Below are positions 1 through 7,510 of a stretch of DNA of 43,058 bases, in pieces (within the stretch, counting starts at the first letter, position 1; each line of letters opens with the position of its first letter). Source of the DNA: an uncultured Clostridium sp. (GTDB lineage: Bacteria; Bacillota; Clostridia; Clostridiales; Clostridiaceae); contig CAKVLD010000022.1 of the NCBI GenBank assembly GCA_934755305.1, forward strand, positions 1-43,058. The letters run 5' to 3'. Position numbers and translations under genes: made by a program. The notes under the pieces were generated by a model that did no database searches, was not told the DNA's origin, and saw only the letters and a program-made list of their open reading frames with translations.

Positions 1-2511
1 TTGATCATCAAATGCTTGTTCTACCATTTCATCTAACTTAGCGTAGAATGCTTCTTCATTTACACCAGCTTCTTTTATTGTCTTAGGCATATTAACCTTA
101 GCTTGTAATTCTTCTATAGCCTTAATTAATAATTCTACTTTTTCTGCATCAGTGTTTCCACCTAATCCTAAGTAATTAGCTACTTTTGCATATCTACATG
201 CTGCATTTGGATATTTGTATTGAGCAAATGCTGCTTGCTTAGTTGGAGCATCACATGCATTGAATCTTATAACTTCATTTAATACTAATGAGTTAGCCAT
301 ACCATGTGGTAAGTGGTGATATGCTCCTAATTTATGAGCCATTGAGTGACATACTCCTAAGAATGCATTTGAGAATGCCATACCTGCCATACATGATGCA
401 TGAGCCATTTTTTCTCTTGCTTCTACATTTGTAGTTCCTTCACTATATGCAAGTGGTAGGTTTTCAAATACTAATCTTATAGCTTCTAATGCTAAACCAT
501 CAGTGAATTCAGATGCCATTATTGATACATAAGCTTCTAAAGCATGAACTAATACGTCTATACCTGCGCAAGCTGTTAATCCCTTAGGTGCAGTCATCAT
601 AAGTTCTGGATCTACTATTGCCATATCTGGAGTTAATTCGTAGTCAGCTAACGGATATTTAATTCCTGTTTCTTCATCAGTTATAACTGCAAATGGAGTA
701 ACTTCTGAACCTGTACCAGCTGAAGTTGCTATTGATACCATCATAGCTTTTTCACCCATAGTTGGGAATTTGTAAATTCTCTTTCTGATATCCATAAATC
801 TCATTGCTAAATCTTCGAATTTAACTTCTGGATGTTCGTACATAACCCACATAATCTTAGCAGCGTCCATTGCAGAACCACCACCTAATGCGATTATTAC
901 ATCTGGATTAAAGTCTAACATTTCTTTTGCTCCAGCTTTTGCTGATCTTAATGTTGGATCTGGTTCAACATCTGAGAATATTTTAAATTGTATTCCGTGC
1001 TTTTCTAATACTTCTGTAATTTTATTTGTGTATCCCATTTGGAATAAGAACTTATCTGTTACTATAAATGCTTTCTTTTTACCCATTTCATGTAACTCTT
1101 CTAAAGCTACTGGTAAACAACCATACTTAAAGTAAGTTTTTTCTGGAACTCTGAACCAAAGCATATTTTCTCTCCTTTTAGCTACAGTCTTAATGTTAAT
1201 TAAGTGTTTTGGACCAACATTTTCTGAAACTGAGTTTCCACCCCATGATCCACAACCAAGTGTTAATGATGGTGCTAATTTAAAGTTGAATAAATCTCCT
1301 ATAGCTCCTTGTGCAGCTGGCATATTGATTAATGTTCTACAAGTTTTCATTCTTGCACCAAATGTAGCTATTCTATCTTGTGATTTAATTTCATCTGTAT
1401 AAAGAATTGAAGTATGTCCTAAACCACCTAATTCTATTAACTTATCAGCTTTTTCTACTGCATCATTGAAATCTTTAGCTCTGTACATAGCAAGTACTGG
1501 AGATAATTTTTCGTGTGAGAATGGTTCTTCTAATTCTACTTTAGTAACTTCACCTAGTAATATCTTAGCTGACTTTGGAATTTCAAGTCCTGCAAGCTTA
1601 GCTATGTTATAAGCAGATTGTCCAACCATATTCGCATTTAATGCACCTTTATCATTTAATATGATTTTTCTAACTTTATCTACTTCTTCACCTTTTAATA
1701 GATACGCTCCTCTATCTACTAATTCTTTCTTAACTGCATCGTAAACTTCATCTACAACTACTACTGATTGTTCTGATGCACAAATCATACCATTATCAAA
1801 TGTCTTAGATAAAAGAATTGAGTTAGCTGCCATTTTTACATCTGCAGTTTCATCTATTATAGCTGGGCTGTTTCCTGCTCCAACTCCTAATGCTGGTGTT
1901 CCTGATGAGTATGCTGCCTTAACCATACCTGGACCACCTGTTGCTAGAATTATATCTGCATCTCTCATAACTTCTTGTGATAATTCTAATGATGGTTCAT
2001 CTATCCATCCGATTATTCCTTCTGGAGCTCCAGCTTTAACTGCTGCTTCTAAAACTACTCTAGCTGCTTCTATTGTAGCATTCTTAGCTCTTGGGTGTGG
2101 TGAGATTATTATTGCATTTCTTGTCTTTAATGCTATTAATGTTTTAAATATTGCTGTTGATGTTGGGTTAGTAGTTGGTATTACTGCTGCTATAACTCCA
2201 ATTGGTTCAGCTATCTTTGTTACACCAAATGTCTTGTCCTCTTCTACAACACCACAAGTTTTCATATCCTTGTATTGATTATATATATATTCAGCGGCGA
2301 AGTGGTTCTTTATAACCTTATCTTCAACGATCCCCATTCCTGTTTCTTCAACTGCTATTTTAGCTAATCTTATTCTTTCAGTGTTAGCTGCTATAGCTGC
2401 TTGTCTAAATATTTCATCTACTTGTTCTTGTGTATAAGTAGCAAACTTCTTTTGTGCTTCTCTTAATTCTTTGATTCTTTGTTTTAATTCTTGTGCATTT
2501 GTAACTTTCAT
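1..2511 (-). CDS. adhE: bifunctional acetaldehyde-CoA/alcohol dehydrogenase AdhE (C-terminus cut by window edge)
   Basis: This enzyme reduces acetyl-CoA to acetaldehyde and then to ethanol, regenerating NAD+ in fermentation; the family forms cytoplasmic spirosomes. Reading from ATG at 2511 (protein begins MKVTNAQELKQRIKEL), 837 codons are visible before base 1; the family usually has about 860-880, so only some 30 residues are missing. The N-terminal half is an aldehyde dehydrogenase with the catalytic cysteine at residue 244 in ICASEQS and a GVGAGNSPA loop. The C-terminal half is an iron-dependent alcohol dehydrogenase with ALGGGSAMDAAK, TSAGTGSEVTPF and the metal-binding GVCHSMAHKLGAYHHLPHG. 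GGAGG lies about 9 bases before the start. It appears monocistronic at its 5' end, with its own promoter and candidate Rex sites. No frameshift was seen in the visible part. Confidence 0.96.
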   Translation of the reverse strand, partial: MKVTNAQELKQRIKELREAQKKFATYTQEQVDEIFRQAAIAANTERIRLAKIAVEETGMGIVEDKVIKNHFAAEYIYNQYKDMKTCGVVEEDKTFGVTKIAEPIGVIAAVIPTTNPTSTAIFKTLIALKTRNAIIISPHPRAKNATIEAARVVLEAAVKAGAPEGIIGWIDEPSLELSQEVMRDADIILATGGPGMVKAAYSSGTPALGVGAGNSPAIIDETADVKMAANSILLSKTFDNGMICASEQSVVVVDEVYDAVKKELVDRGAYLLKGEEVDKVRKIILNDKGALNANMVGQSAYNIAKLAGLEIPKSAKILLGEVTKVELEEPFSHEKLSPVLAMYRAKDFNDAVEKADKLIELGGLGHTSILYTDEIKSQDRIATFGARMKTCRTLINMPAAQGAIGDLFNFKLAPSLTLGCGSWGGNSVSENVGPKHLINIKTVAKRRENMLWFRVPEKTYFKYGCLPVALEELHEMGKKKAFIVTDKFLFQMGYTNKITEVLEKHGIQFKIFSDVEPDPTLRSAKAGAKEMLDFNPDVIIALGGGSAMDAAKIMWVMYEHPEVKFEDLAMRFMDIRKRIYKFPTMGEKAMMVSIATSAGTGSEVTPFAVITDEETGIKYPLADYELTPDMAIVDPELMMTAPKGLTACAGIDVLVHALEAYVSIMASEFTDGLALEAIRLVFENLPLAYSEGTTNVEAREKMAHASCMAGMAFSNAFLGVCHSMAHKLGAYHHLPHGMANSLVLNEVIRFNACDAPTKQAAFAQYKYPNAACRYAKVANYLGLGGNTDAEKVELLIKAIEELQAKVNMPKTIKEAGVNEEAFYAKLDEMVEQAFDDQ

Positions 2512-2548
2512 TGGTAAAGTTCCTCCTTAAAATTACGCAAATAATTTT

Positions 2549-2566
2549 TTGTGATTTTTTTATCAA
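2549..2566. promoter_or_regulatory. candidate Rex (NADH/NAD+ redox) operator in adhE leader
   Basis: The 18-mer TTGTGATTTTTTTATCAA matches the Firmicute Rex consensus TTGTTAA-N4-TTAACAA at 11 of 14 defined positions. It lies just downstream of the adhE -10, where repressor binding would block transcription. Rex control of adhE is well established in clostridia; assignment here is inference from the motif. Confidence 0.4.
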
Positions 2567-2579
2567 TCTCTATGGTGTT

Positions 2580-2608
2580 ATTGTATGATATAGTTAAATT
2601 TTTGTCAA
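2580..2608 (-). promoter_or_regulatory. adhE sigma-A promoter
   Basis: On the minus strand a perfect -35 TTGACA (2603-2608) is followed after exactly 17 bases by -10 TACAAT (2580-2585). Transcription would start near 2573, giving a leader of about 60 bases before the adhE ATG. This is the best promoter match in the window, consistent with a highly expressed fermentative gene. Confidence 0.8.
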
Positions 2609-2662
2609 TATACTTTTTCAGTTTTTTTTGTTTTTTTCACTTTTCTTTCTTTTTTCACTCTT

Positions 2663-2680
2663 TTATTAACGTTATTACAA
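2663..2680. promoter_or_regulatory. second Rex-like palindrome upstream of adhE promoter
   Basis: TTATTAACGTTATTACAA also matches the Rex consensus at 11 of 14 positions and is an imperfect palindrome centred on ACGT. It lies about 55 bases upstream of the adhE -35. A looser pair of Rex-type half-sites (TTGTTAG at 2732-2738 and TTAACAA at 2751-2757) is too widely spaced to count as a standard site. Confidence 0.3.
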
Positions 2681-2780
2681 GCATTTTGGTATTTTTTTTA
2701 ATTTAGTTTTTACTTATTTTTCATATTGAATTTGTTAGTTTCATATTTTTTTAACAATGACTCTTGTTTACATTAGAAAT

Positions 2781-2809
2781 TTGTATGTCACTTTTTATTA
2801 TTGTATACT
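2781..2809 (+). promoter_or_regulatory. promoter of patatin-like gene
   Basis: -35 TTGTAT (2781-2786), a 17-base spacer and -10 TATACT (2804-2809) lie about 60 bases before the start at 2869. The rest of the 357-base gap is AT-rich and holds only the adhE control sites. Confidence 0.5.
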
Positions 2810-2868
2810 TATTTTATAATTAATTTTTTTATAAATGAAAAAATAAATACATAGAAAGGAGCTTTTTA

Positions 2869-3714
2869 ATGCCTAGCTTAATATTAGAAGGTGGCACTTT
2901 AAGACCAATTTTTAGTGCTGGTGTTATGGATGCACTTTTAGATAACAATATAATGTTTCCTTATTGTATAGGTGTTTCTGCTGGAATTACAAATGGAGTC
3001 TCTTATTTATCTAAACAATATAAAAGAAATTTAGAAGTTATAAAAAAATATAGATTAGATAAAAGATACTTAAGTTTTAGAAATTTTTTAAAATGTAAAA
3101 GTATATTTGGATTGGATTTTGTTTTTGATGAAATTCCAAATAAACTAAATCCTTTTGACATGGAAACCTTCAGACAGTATAAAGGTATTGCTTTGGCAGG
3201 TGTAACTAATGCAGATACAGGAAAAATAGAATATTTCAATTGTATAAATGACTTAGATGATAAATGCTCTATTCTTAGAGCAACCTGTGCTATTCCTATA
3301 TTTTTTCCTCCTATAAAAATTAAAGACAACTATTATTATGATGGAGGACTTTGCGATCCTATACCTATAAAAAAAGCTATTGCTGATGGAAACGAAAAAC
3401 ATCTAATTATATTAACAAGACCAAAAGAATATCGAAAGACTTTAACTAAACAAAATAAATTAGCAGCTAAAATAATGTCAAAAAAATTCCCAAACTTAGT
3501 AAAACCTTTATTAACCCGCCATAACTTATATAACGAGACAGTAAGATTTTGTGAAGAGTTAGAAATGGAAGGTAAAGCTATAATAATTCGTCCAACATTA
3601 GAGCAATCTATAAATAGTTTTGAAAAAGATATAACAAAACTTCAAAATGGGTGGCAGGATGGTTATAATGCTGCTATAAAAAAAATAAATGTAATCAAGG
3701 AATTATTTACTTAA
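2869..3714 (+). CDS. patatin-like phospholipase (YjjU-type)
   Basis: A 281-residue cytoplasmic acyl hydrolase with no signal peptide. It has the patatin oxyanion motif GGTLRPIFSAG (residues 8-18), the nucleophile elbow GVSAG with Ser37, and the second catalytic residue Asp158 in the DGG motif (YYYDGGLCDP). The family uses this Ser-Asp dyad to hydrolyse phospholipid or other acyl esters; the substrate cannot be told from sequence. The C-terminal third, rich in Lys and Arg, resembles the extra domain found in bacterial YjjU-like members. An AAAGGAG ribosome binding site precedes ATG 2869. It is divergent from adhE and convergent with the LRR gene, so it is probably transcribed alone. Confidence 0.88.
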   Translation: MPSLILEGGTLRPIFSAGVMDALLDNNIMFPYCIGVSAGITNGVSYLSKQYKRNLEVIKKYRLDKRYLSFRNFLKCKSIFGLDFVFDEIPNKLNPFDMETFRQYKGIALAGVTNADTGKIEYFNCINDLDDKCSILRATCAIPIFFPPIKIKDNYYYDGGLCDPIPIKKAIADGNEKHLIILTRPKEYRKTLTKQNKLAAKIMSKKFPNLVKPLLTRHNLYNETVRFCEELEMEGKAIIIRPTLEQSINSFEKDITKLQNGWQDGYNAAIKKINVIKELFT

Positions 3715-3772
3715 AAATATATTTCTATCAAAATCTATATATGTCTAATGTTAAGATAGTTATATAAAAACT

Positions 3773-3821
3773 AAGGATGTTTTTACGCCCCAAATTCCAC
3801 TTTGAGATATAAAACATCCTT
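3773..3821. terminator. hairpin between convergent genes
   Basis: AAGGATGTTTT (3773-3783) pairs perfectly with AAAACATCCTT (3811-3821) across a 27-base loop that holds a small CAAA/TTTG stem. It lies between the patatin-like gene and the oppositely oriented LRR gene and probably serves both strands, although the loop is larger than usual. Confidence 0.5.
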
Positions 3822-3854
3822 AATTTTAATTTACTATATATACAGTAAATAATT

Positions 3855-5900
3855 CTACTCTGCTATAAATTTAATATTATTTTCTTTTGAATACTTTTCT
3901 GCATATGAATTTTCCTCTCCATATATAACCAAGGATTTACAACCTTTAAATGCATCAGTACCTATATAAGTAACCTCTCTTGGTATATTTATTTGGGTTA
4001 AGTTTTCACAATTAGCAAAAGACTGACCACCTATAGTAATTACTGTATTAGGAATACTAGCACTTGTTATTTCTTTATTTCCTCTAAAAGCTGCTGTTCC
4101 TATTGTTGTAACTACTCTATTTTTAACTTTCTCTGGAATCTCCAATTTTGATACATGCCCTTTAAAAGCTGTAATTTTTGCTGTATAAACAAAATCTTCA
4201 TAACTAAAATATTTTACTGGATCTTTAATAACTATAAATTTTATATTATTTTCTACAGCATATTTTTGCGCGTAACTTCCTTCAAACCCATATATAATCA
4301 ATCTTTTGCAATTATTAAATGCAGCTTTCCCTATATATGTTACACTATCTGGAATCTCTACCATACTTAAATTTGAACAATTTTCAAAAGAAAAACTACC
4401 TATTGTAGTTACAGTATCAGGTACTTCTACTGTTGTAAGAGTCTTATTTCCCTTAAAAGCAGCTGTTCCTATTGTTGTAACTGTTTTTCCTTTTATCTTT
4501 TTAGGTATCTCCATATTATAATAAGTTCCTTCTACTCCTGTAATTTTTATAGAATGAACATGTTCTTCAACTAAAAACTGCTTAGTACATTTTCCTAGAG
4601 AAACAAACTTAATATTATTAGCTTTAGCATAATCTTCAGCATAAGACCCTTCATATCCATACATAGTTAAATTGTCACAACCTTTAAAAGCATTTTCTCC
4701 TATATATTCAACATATTCAGGAATAGTTACACTTACTAAATTAGTACAATTTCTAAAGGATGAACTTCCTACCATTCTCATATTTTCTGGTATTTTAACT
4801 TTAGTTATGTTCTTGTTATCCATAAAAGCAGCTGTTTTTATAGTATTTACTACTTTACCTTTTATAGTTTCCGGTATTTCTAACTCTTTAATTTTATCTT
4901 TAACTCCATATATTCTAACAGCATGATTAAATTCTTCATATTTAAAAATGCTATCTTCTTCATCTGGATTTATCTCCTCTGGCTCACCTTCTAATGGAAC
5001 AAATTTAAAATTAGATTTATTTGCAAAACTTTCTGCTGTTGAATTTTTATATCCGTATATAGTTAATTCTGATGTTCCTGACATAGAACCATCTACTATA
5101 TTTATATTTTTATTATATATTGTAACTTTTAACAAATTACCATCATACATAAATGCATTATTCCCTGTACTTCCTACTGTAGATGGAATTTCTAATTCCT
5201 TTAGAGAATCACAAGAATAAAAGGCTTCATTACCAATTGTCTTAACTCCTTTTGGAATATTAACATCTCTTAAGGATCTACAAAAAGCAAATGTAGAATC
5301 ACTTATATCTTTTAAACTCTTAGGTAAAGTAATTTTGGTCATACTACAACAATTATAAAATGCTGACTTTCCTATAATAGTTACATTATCAGGTACCACT
5401 ATTTCTTTTATTGTAGTACAATTTTGAAATGCTAATTCTCCTATAGTTGCTAATAGTTTTGGCATTACTATTTCCTTAAGTGCCGAACAATAAGAAAATG
5501 CCGAATTTCCTATTGAAGTTACCGAATCAGGAATGACAATTTTTGATAAACTACTACAATTTTCAAAAGAACTATTACCTATTGCTTCTAGTGTTGAAGG
5601 TAGCTTTATTTCTTGTAATTCCCCATGCCATTTAAAAGTATCATCATCTATTTTAGTTACCTTTTTTCCATCTATGACCTCTGGTATGGTTACAGAACTC
5701 CCATATCCTGTATAACCTGTTATAGTTATAGACTCCCCATTATCTACATATTTAAGATTATCTGCAAACTTTTCAATGTTTCCCACCTCATTAAAAGCCT
5801 TCACATTTTCTACTGCCTTAACATTATAGACTGGTGCAACTGTTACCCCCATACACATTACAGTTGCTATCAATATTAATTTTTTTAATCGTTTGCTCAT
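3855..5900 (-). CDS. secreted BspA-type leucine-rich-repeat protein
   Basis: A 681-residue exported protein. The N-terminus has a basic signal peptide (MSKRLKKLILIATVMCMGV, cleavage probably near residue 29). Residues about 50-300 form a run of Treponema/BspA-type leucine-rich repeats (pattern xxIGxxAFxxCxxLxxIxIPxxVTxIG). This is followed by three related modules of about 118 residues at roughly 317-434, 441-557 and 563-680. Each has a beta-rich lead, two LRRs and a closing GSYAExYAxxNNIKF. No LPXTG, transmembrane anchor, choline-binding or SLH domain is visible, so it is secreted or loosely surface-held. BspA-like LRRs are known adhesins or host-binding proteins in other bacteria; the ligand here is unknown. 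The ribosome binding site is GGGAGTG. Many spurious open frames on the opposite strand come from the repeats. Confidence 0.85.
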   Translation of the reverse strand: MSKRLKKLILIATVMCMGVTVAPVYNVKAVENVKAFNEVGNIEKFADNLKYVDNGESITITGYTGYGSSVTIPEVIDGKKVTKIDDDTFKWHGELQEIKLPSTLEAIGNSSFENCSSLSKIVIPDSVTSIGNSAFSYCSALKEIVMPKLLATIGELAFQNCTTIKEIVVPDNVTIIGKSAFYNCCSMTKITLPKSLKDISDSTFAFCRSLRDVNIPKGVKTIGNEAFYSCDSLKELEIPSTVGSTGNNAFMYDGNLLKVTIYNKNINIVDGSMSGTSELTIYGYKNSTAESFANKSNFKFVPLEGEPEEINPDEEDSIFKYEEFNHAVRIYGVKDKIKELEIPETIKGKVVNTIKTAAFMDNKNITKVKIPENMRMVGSSSFRNCTNLVSVTIPEYVEYIGENAFKGCDNLTMYGYEGSYAEDYAKANNIKFVSLGKCTKQFLVEEHVHSIKITGVEGTYYNMEIPKKIKGKTVTTIGTAAFKGNKTLTTVEVPDTVTTIGSFSFENCSNLSMVEIPDSVTYIGKAAFNNCKRLIIYGFEGSYAQKYAVENNIKFIVIKDPVKYFSYEDFVYTAKITAFKGHVSKLEIPEKVKNRVVTTIGTAAFRGNKEITSASIPNTVITIGGQSFANCENLTQINIPREVTYIGTDAFKGCKSLVIYGEENSYAEKYSKENNIKFIAE

Positions 5901-6007
5901 TTTTACACTCCCTATTTTTTAGTTTTATTTACATTAATTAAAAATATCCCTAATAATTGTAACAATATTTTTTTCGTCTACTTTTTTATTTTATTAACCC
6001 CCTTTTA

Positions 6008-6048
6008 GCAAAAAAATAAAGAATATATCAAAATTTAGTATATTCTTT
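6008..6048 (-). terminator. terminator after YibE/F gene
   Basis: On the minus strand AAAGAATATA pairs with TATATTCTTT (6018-6027 with 6039-6048) and is followed by TATTTTTTT. It lies 22 bases after the YibE/F stop codon and separates it from the LRR gene. Confidence 0.75.
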
Positions 6049-6070
6049 ACATAAAATTCATATCTATATT

Positions 6071-7222
6071 TTAAAATTTATACTTAAAAACCACCTTAGA
6101 ACTTATAAATGCAACTATTGGCACTGTAAATATAATGCCTAAACTACCTGAAATACCTTGCAATATTTCTATAGCAATTAAATCTGTATTTATTAATTGA
6201 GAAAAGGATATTCCATAGGAATAGATAAGTATTAATAAGTTAAGGGAAGAACCAGTAAAAGCTAAAATTAAAGTATTTGCCATAGTTCCCATAGCATCTT
6301 TTCCTATATTCATTCCAGAAATAAATAATTCTTTAGAACCTAACTTTTTGTTAACATGATAAACTTCATTTACAGAAGAAGCTATAGACATAGCAACATC
6401 CATTATAGCTCCTAAAGATGATATTAAAATAGTTGATACAAGTAATCCTCTTATCTTCAAGCCATTATCTCCAGCTATAGTTACTAAATACTCAGCTTCA
6501 TTAGTATTAAATCCAGATACTTTTATTATCTTACCAACAATTAATGCCATAGTACCTGCAAAAGCTACACCTATAATGGTTCCTAAAATTGCTGATATTG
6601 TTTTACTATTTACTCCATCTAATATTATTAAGCAAACTACTGTTGTTAAGGCTACTATTATCATAGTTATCACTGGAGAATCATAGCCTTTCATAATTAG
6701 TGGTAACAAAATAAAGAAAACACTAACCATGGTAAATATTAATCCTAGCATAGCTTTAGCACCTTTTTTACCACCTATAGCACATAAAGCTAAACAAAAT
6801 AAAATTATAAATCCATAAAGAACTCCTGATCTATCATAGTTATAAACTGAAAAATCATAACTTCCATTACTTTTATTATTTATTCTTACTACAATATTAC
6901 TTCCTTCAGAAACTATAACATTACTTAATATTCCAACTTGATTTGTTATAGTTGTTCTTTCTCCTTTATGTACACCTGATTTAATTTCTATTTCTATTTT
7001 TTGATTACCAACTTGTACTCCTTCTAAGTTTCCTCCAGCCTCCAAATTATTTTCTAATAAGCTTAATACTTTTGCTTTAACATATTGAGTTGATGAAGTA
7101 TCTCCTCTAAGAACACCCCCATCTTTATTATTAGCAAAATAAAATAATCCACAAAAAATTATTCCACAAATTATTAAGATTAAAATCTTGAGTTTTATAT
7201 TTTTATCTTTAATATTTATCAT
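6071..7222 (-). CDS. YibE/F-family multi-pass membrane protein
   Basis: A 383-residue YibE/F-like integral membrane protein from ATG 7222 (MINIKDKNIKLKILILIICG). The open frame runs 35 codons further upstream, but that part translates tandem repeats. The ATG at 7222 has AGGAAAG about 9 bases before it, so I use this start. An N-terminal membrane segment is followed by an extracytoplasmic beta-rich domain (about residues 35-130, with GVQVGNQKIEIEIKSG and a YNYDRSGVLY boundary), then about seven hydrophobic helices with conserved Gly/Asp-rich loops (GAIMDVAMSIASSVNEV, GKDAMGTMANTLILAFTG). The family is widespread in Firmicutes, and its transport function remains poorly defined. It lies downstream of, and on the same strand as, the large metallohydrolase gene, separated by a hairpin. 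Confidence 0.83.
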   Translation of the reverse strand: MINIKDKNIKLKILILIICGIIFCGLFYFANNKDGGVLRGDTSSTQYVKAKVLSLLENNLEAGGNLEGVQVGNQKIEIEIKSGVHKGERTTITNQVGILSNVIVSEGSNIVVRINNKSNGSYDFSVYNYDRSGVLYGFIILFCLALCAIGGKKGAKAMLGLIFTMVSVFFILLPLIMKGYDSPVITMIIVALTTVVCLIILDGVNSKTISAILGTIIGVAFAGTMALIVGKIIKVSGFNTNEAEYLVTIAGDNGLKIRGLLVSTILISSLGAIMDVAMSIASSVNEVYHVNKKLGSKELFISGMNIGKDAMGTMANTLILAFTGSSLNLLILIYSYGISFSQLINTDLIAIEILQGISGSLGIIFTVPIVAFISSKVVFKYKF

Positions 7223-7270
7223 ACTTATCTCTTTCCTATTCTGAAATTCCAATATTTTTATATTTTTCTT

Positions 7271-7354
7271 ATGTATATATTCTTTTAATGCATATGCTTT
7301 TTTGATGCGTATATTCTTTTGATGCATATGTTTTTTTATGCATATATTCTTTTA
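7271..7354. repeat. five tandem copies of a 17-bp unit
   Basis: Units at 7271-7287, 7288-7304, 7305-7321, 7322-7337 (one base short) and 7338-7354 follow the pattern ATGCATATATTCTTTTR, with alternate units changed to ATGCATATG plus a T-run. The array occupies the leader of the YibE/F gene, 49 bases upstream of its start codon. Unit length is not a multiple of three. Confidence 0.85.
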
Positions 7355-7470
7355 TTCTGCTATAAAAGTTGAGTTATATTGCTTTGCAACTCTTTTTAAT
7401 AAAATAACAACAACTATAGCTATTTTTCTTGCTATGATTACTCATTTTTATCCATAATTTATTATATTTT

Positions 7471-7500
7471 AATAGGATCTATTTTTTAATAGATCCTATT
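7471..7500. terminator. perfect hairpin after the metallohydrolase gene
   Basis: AATAGGATCTAT (7471-7482) pairs perfectly with ATAGATCCTATT (7489-7500) around a 6-base loop, 10 bases beyond the stop codon of the 7511-11704 gene. Neither strand has a clear U-tract after it, so it may stabilise the 3' end rather than terminate efficiently. Confidence 0.5.
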
Positions 7501-7510
7501 TCAAGTTAAA

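Noticed and set aside
1193..1402. Plus-strand open frame within adhE
   Set aside because: It is a shadow frame in a long conserved minus-strand gene.
4155..5879. Several open frames on the plus strand inside the LRR gene
   Set aside because: They mirror the repeat structure of the real gene, lack ribosome binding sites and encode unrelated hydrophobic or low-complexity strings.
7223..7327. N-terminal extension of 35 codons for the YibE/F protein
   Set aside because: It translates the tandem repeat array and has no ribosome binding site; ATG 7222 has one and begins the conserved protein.
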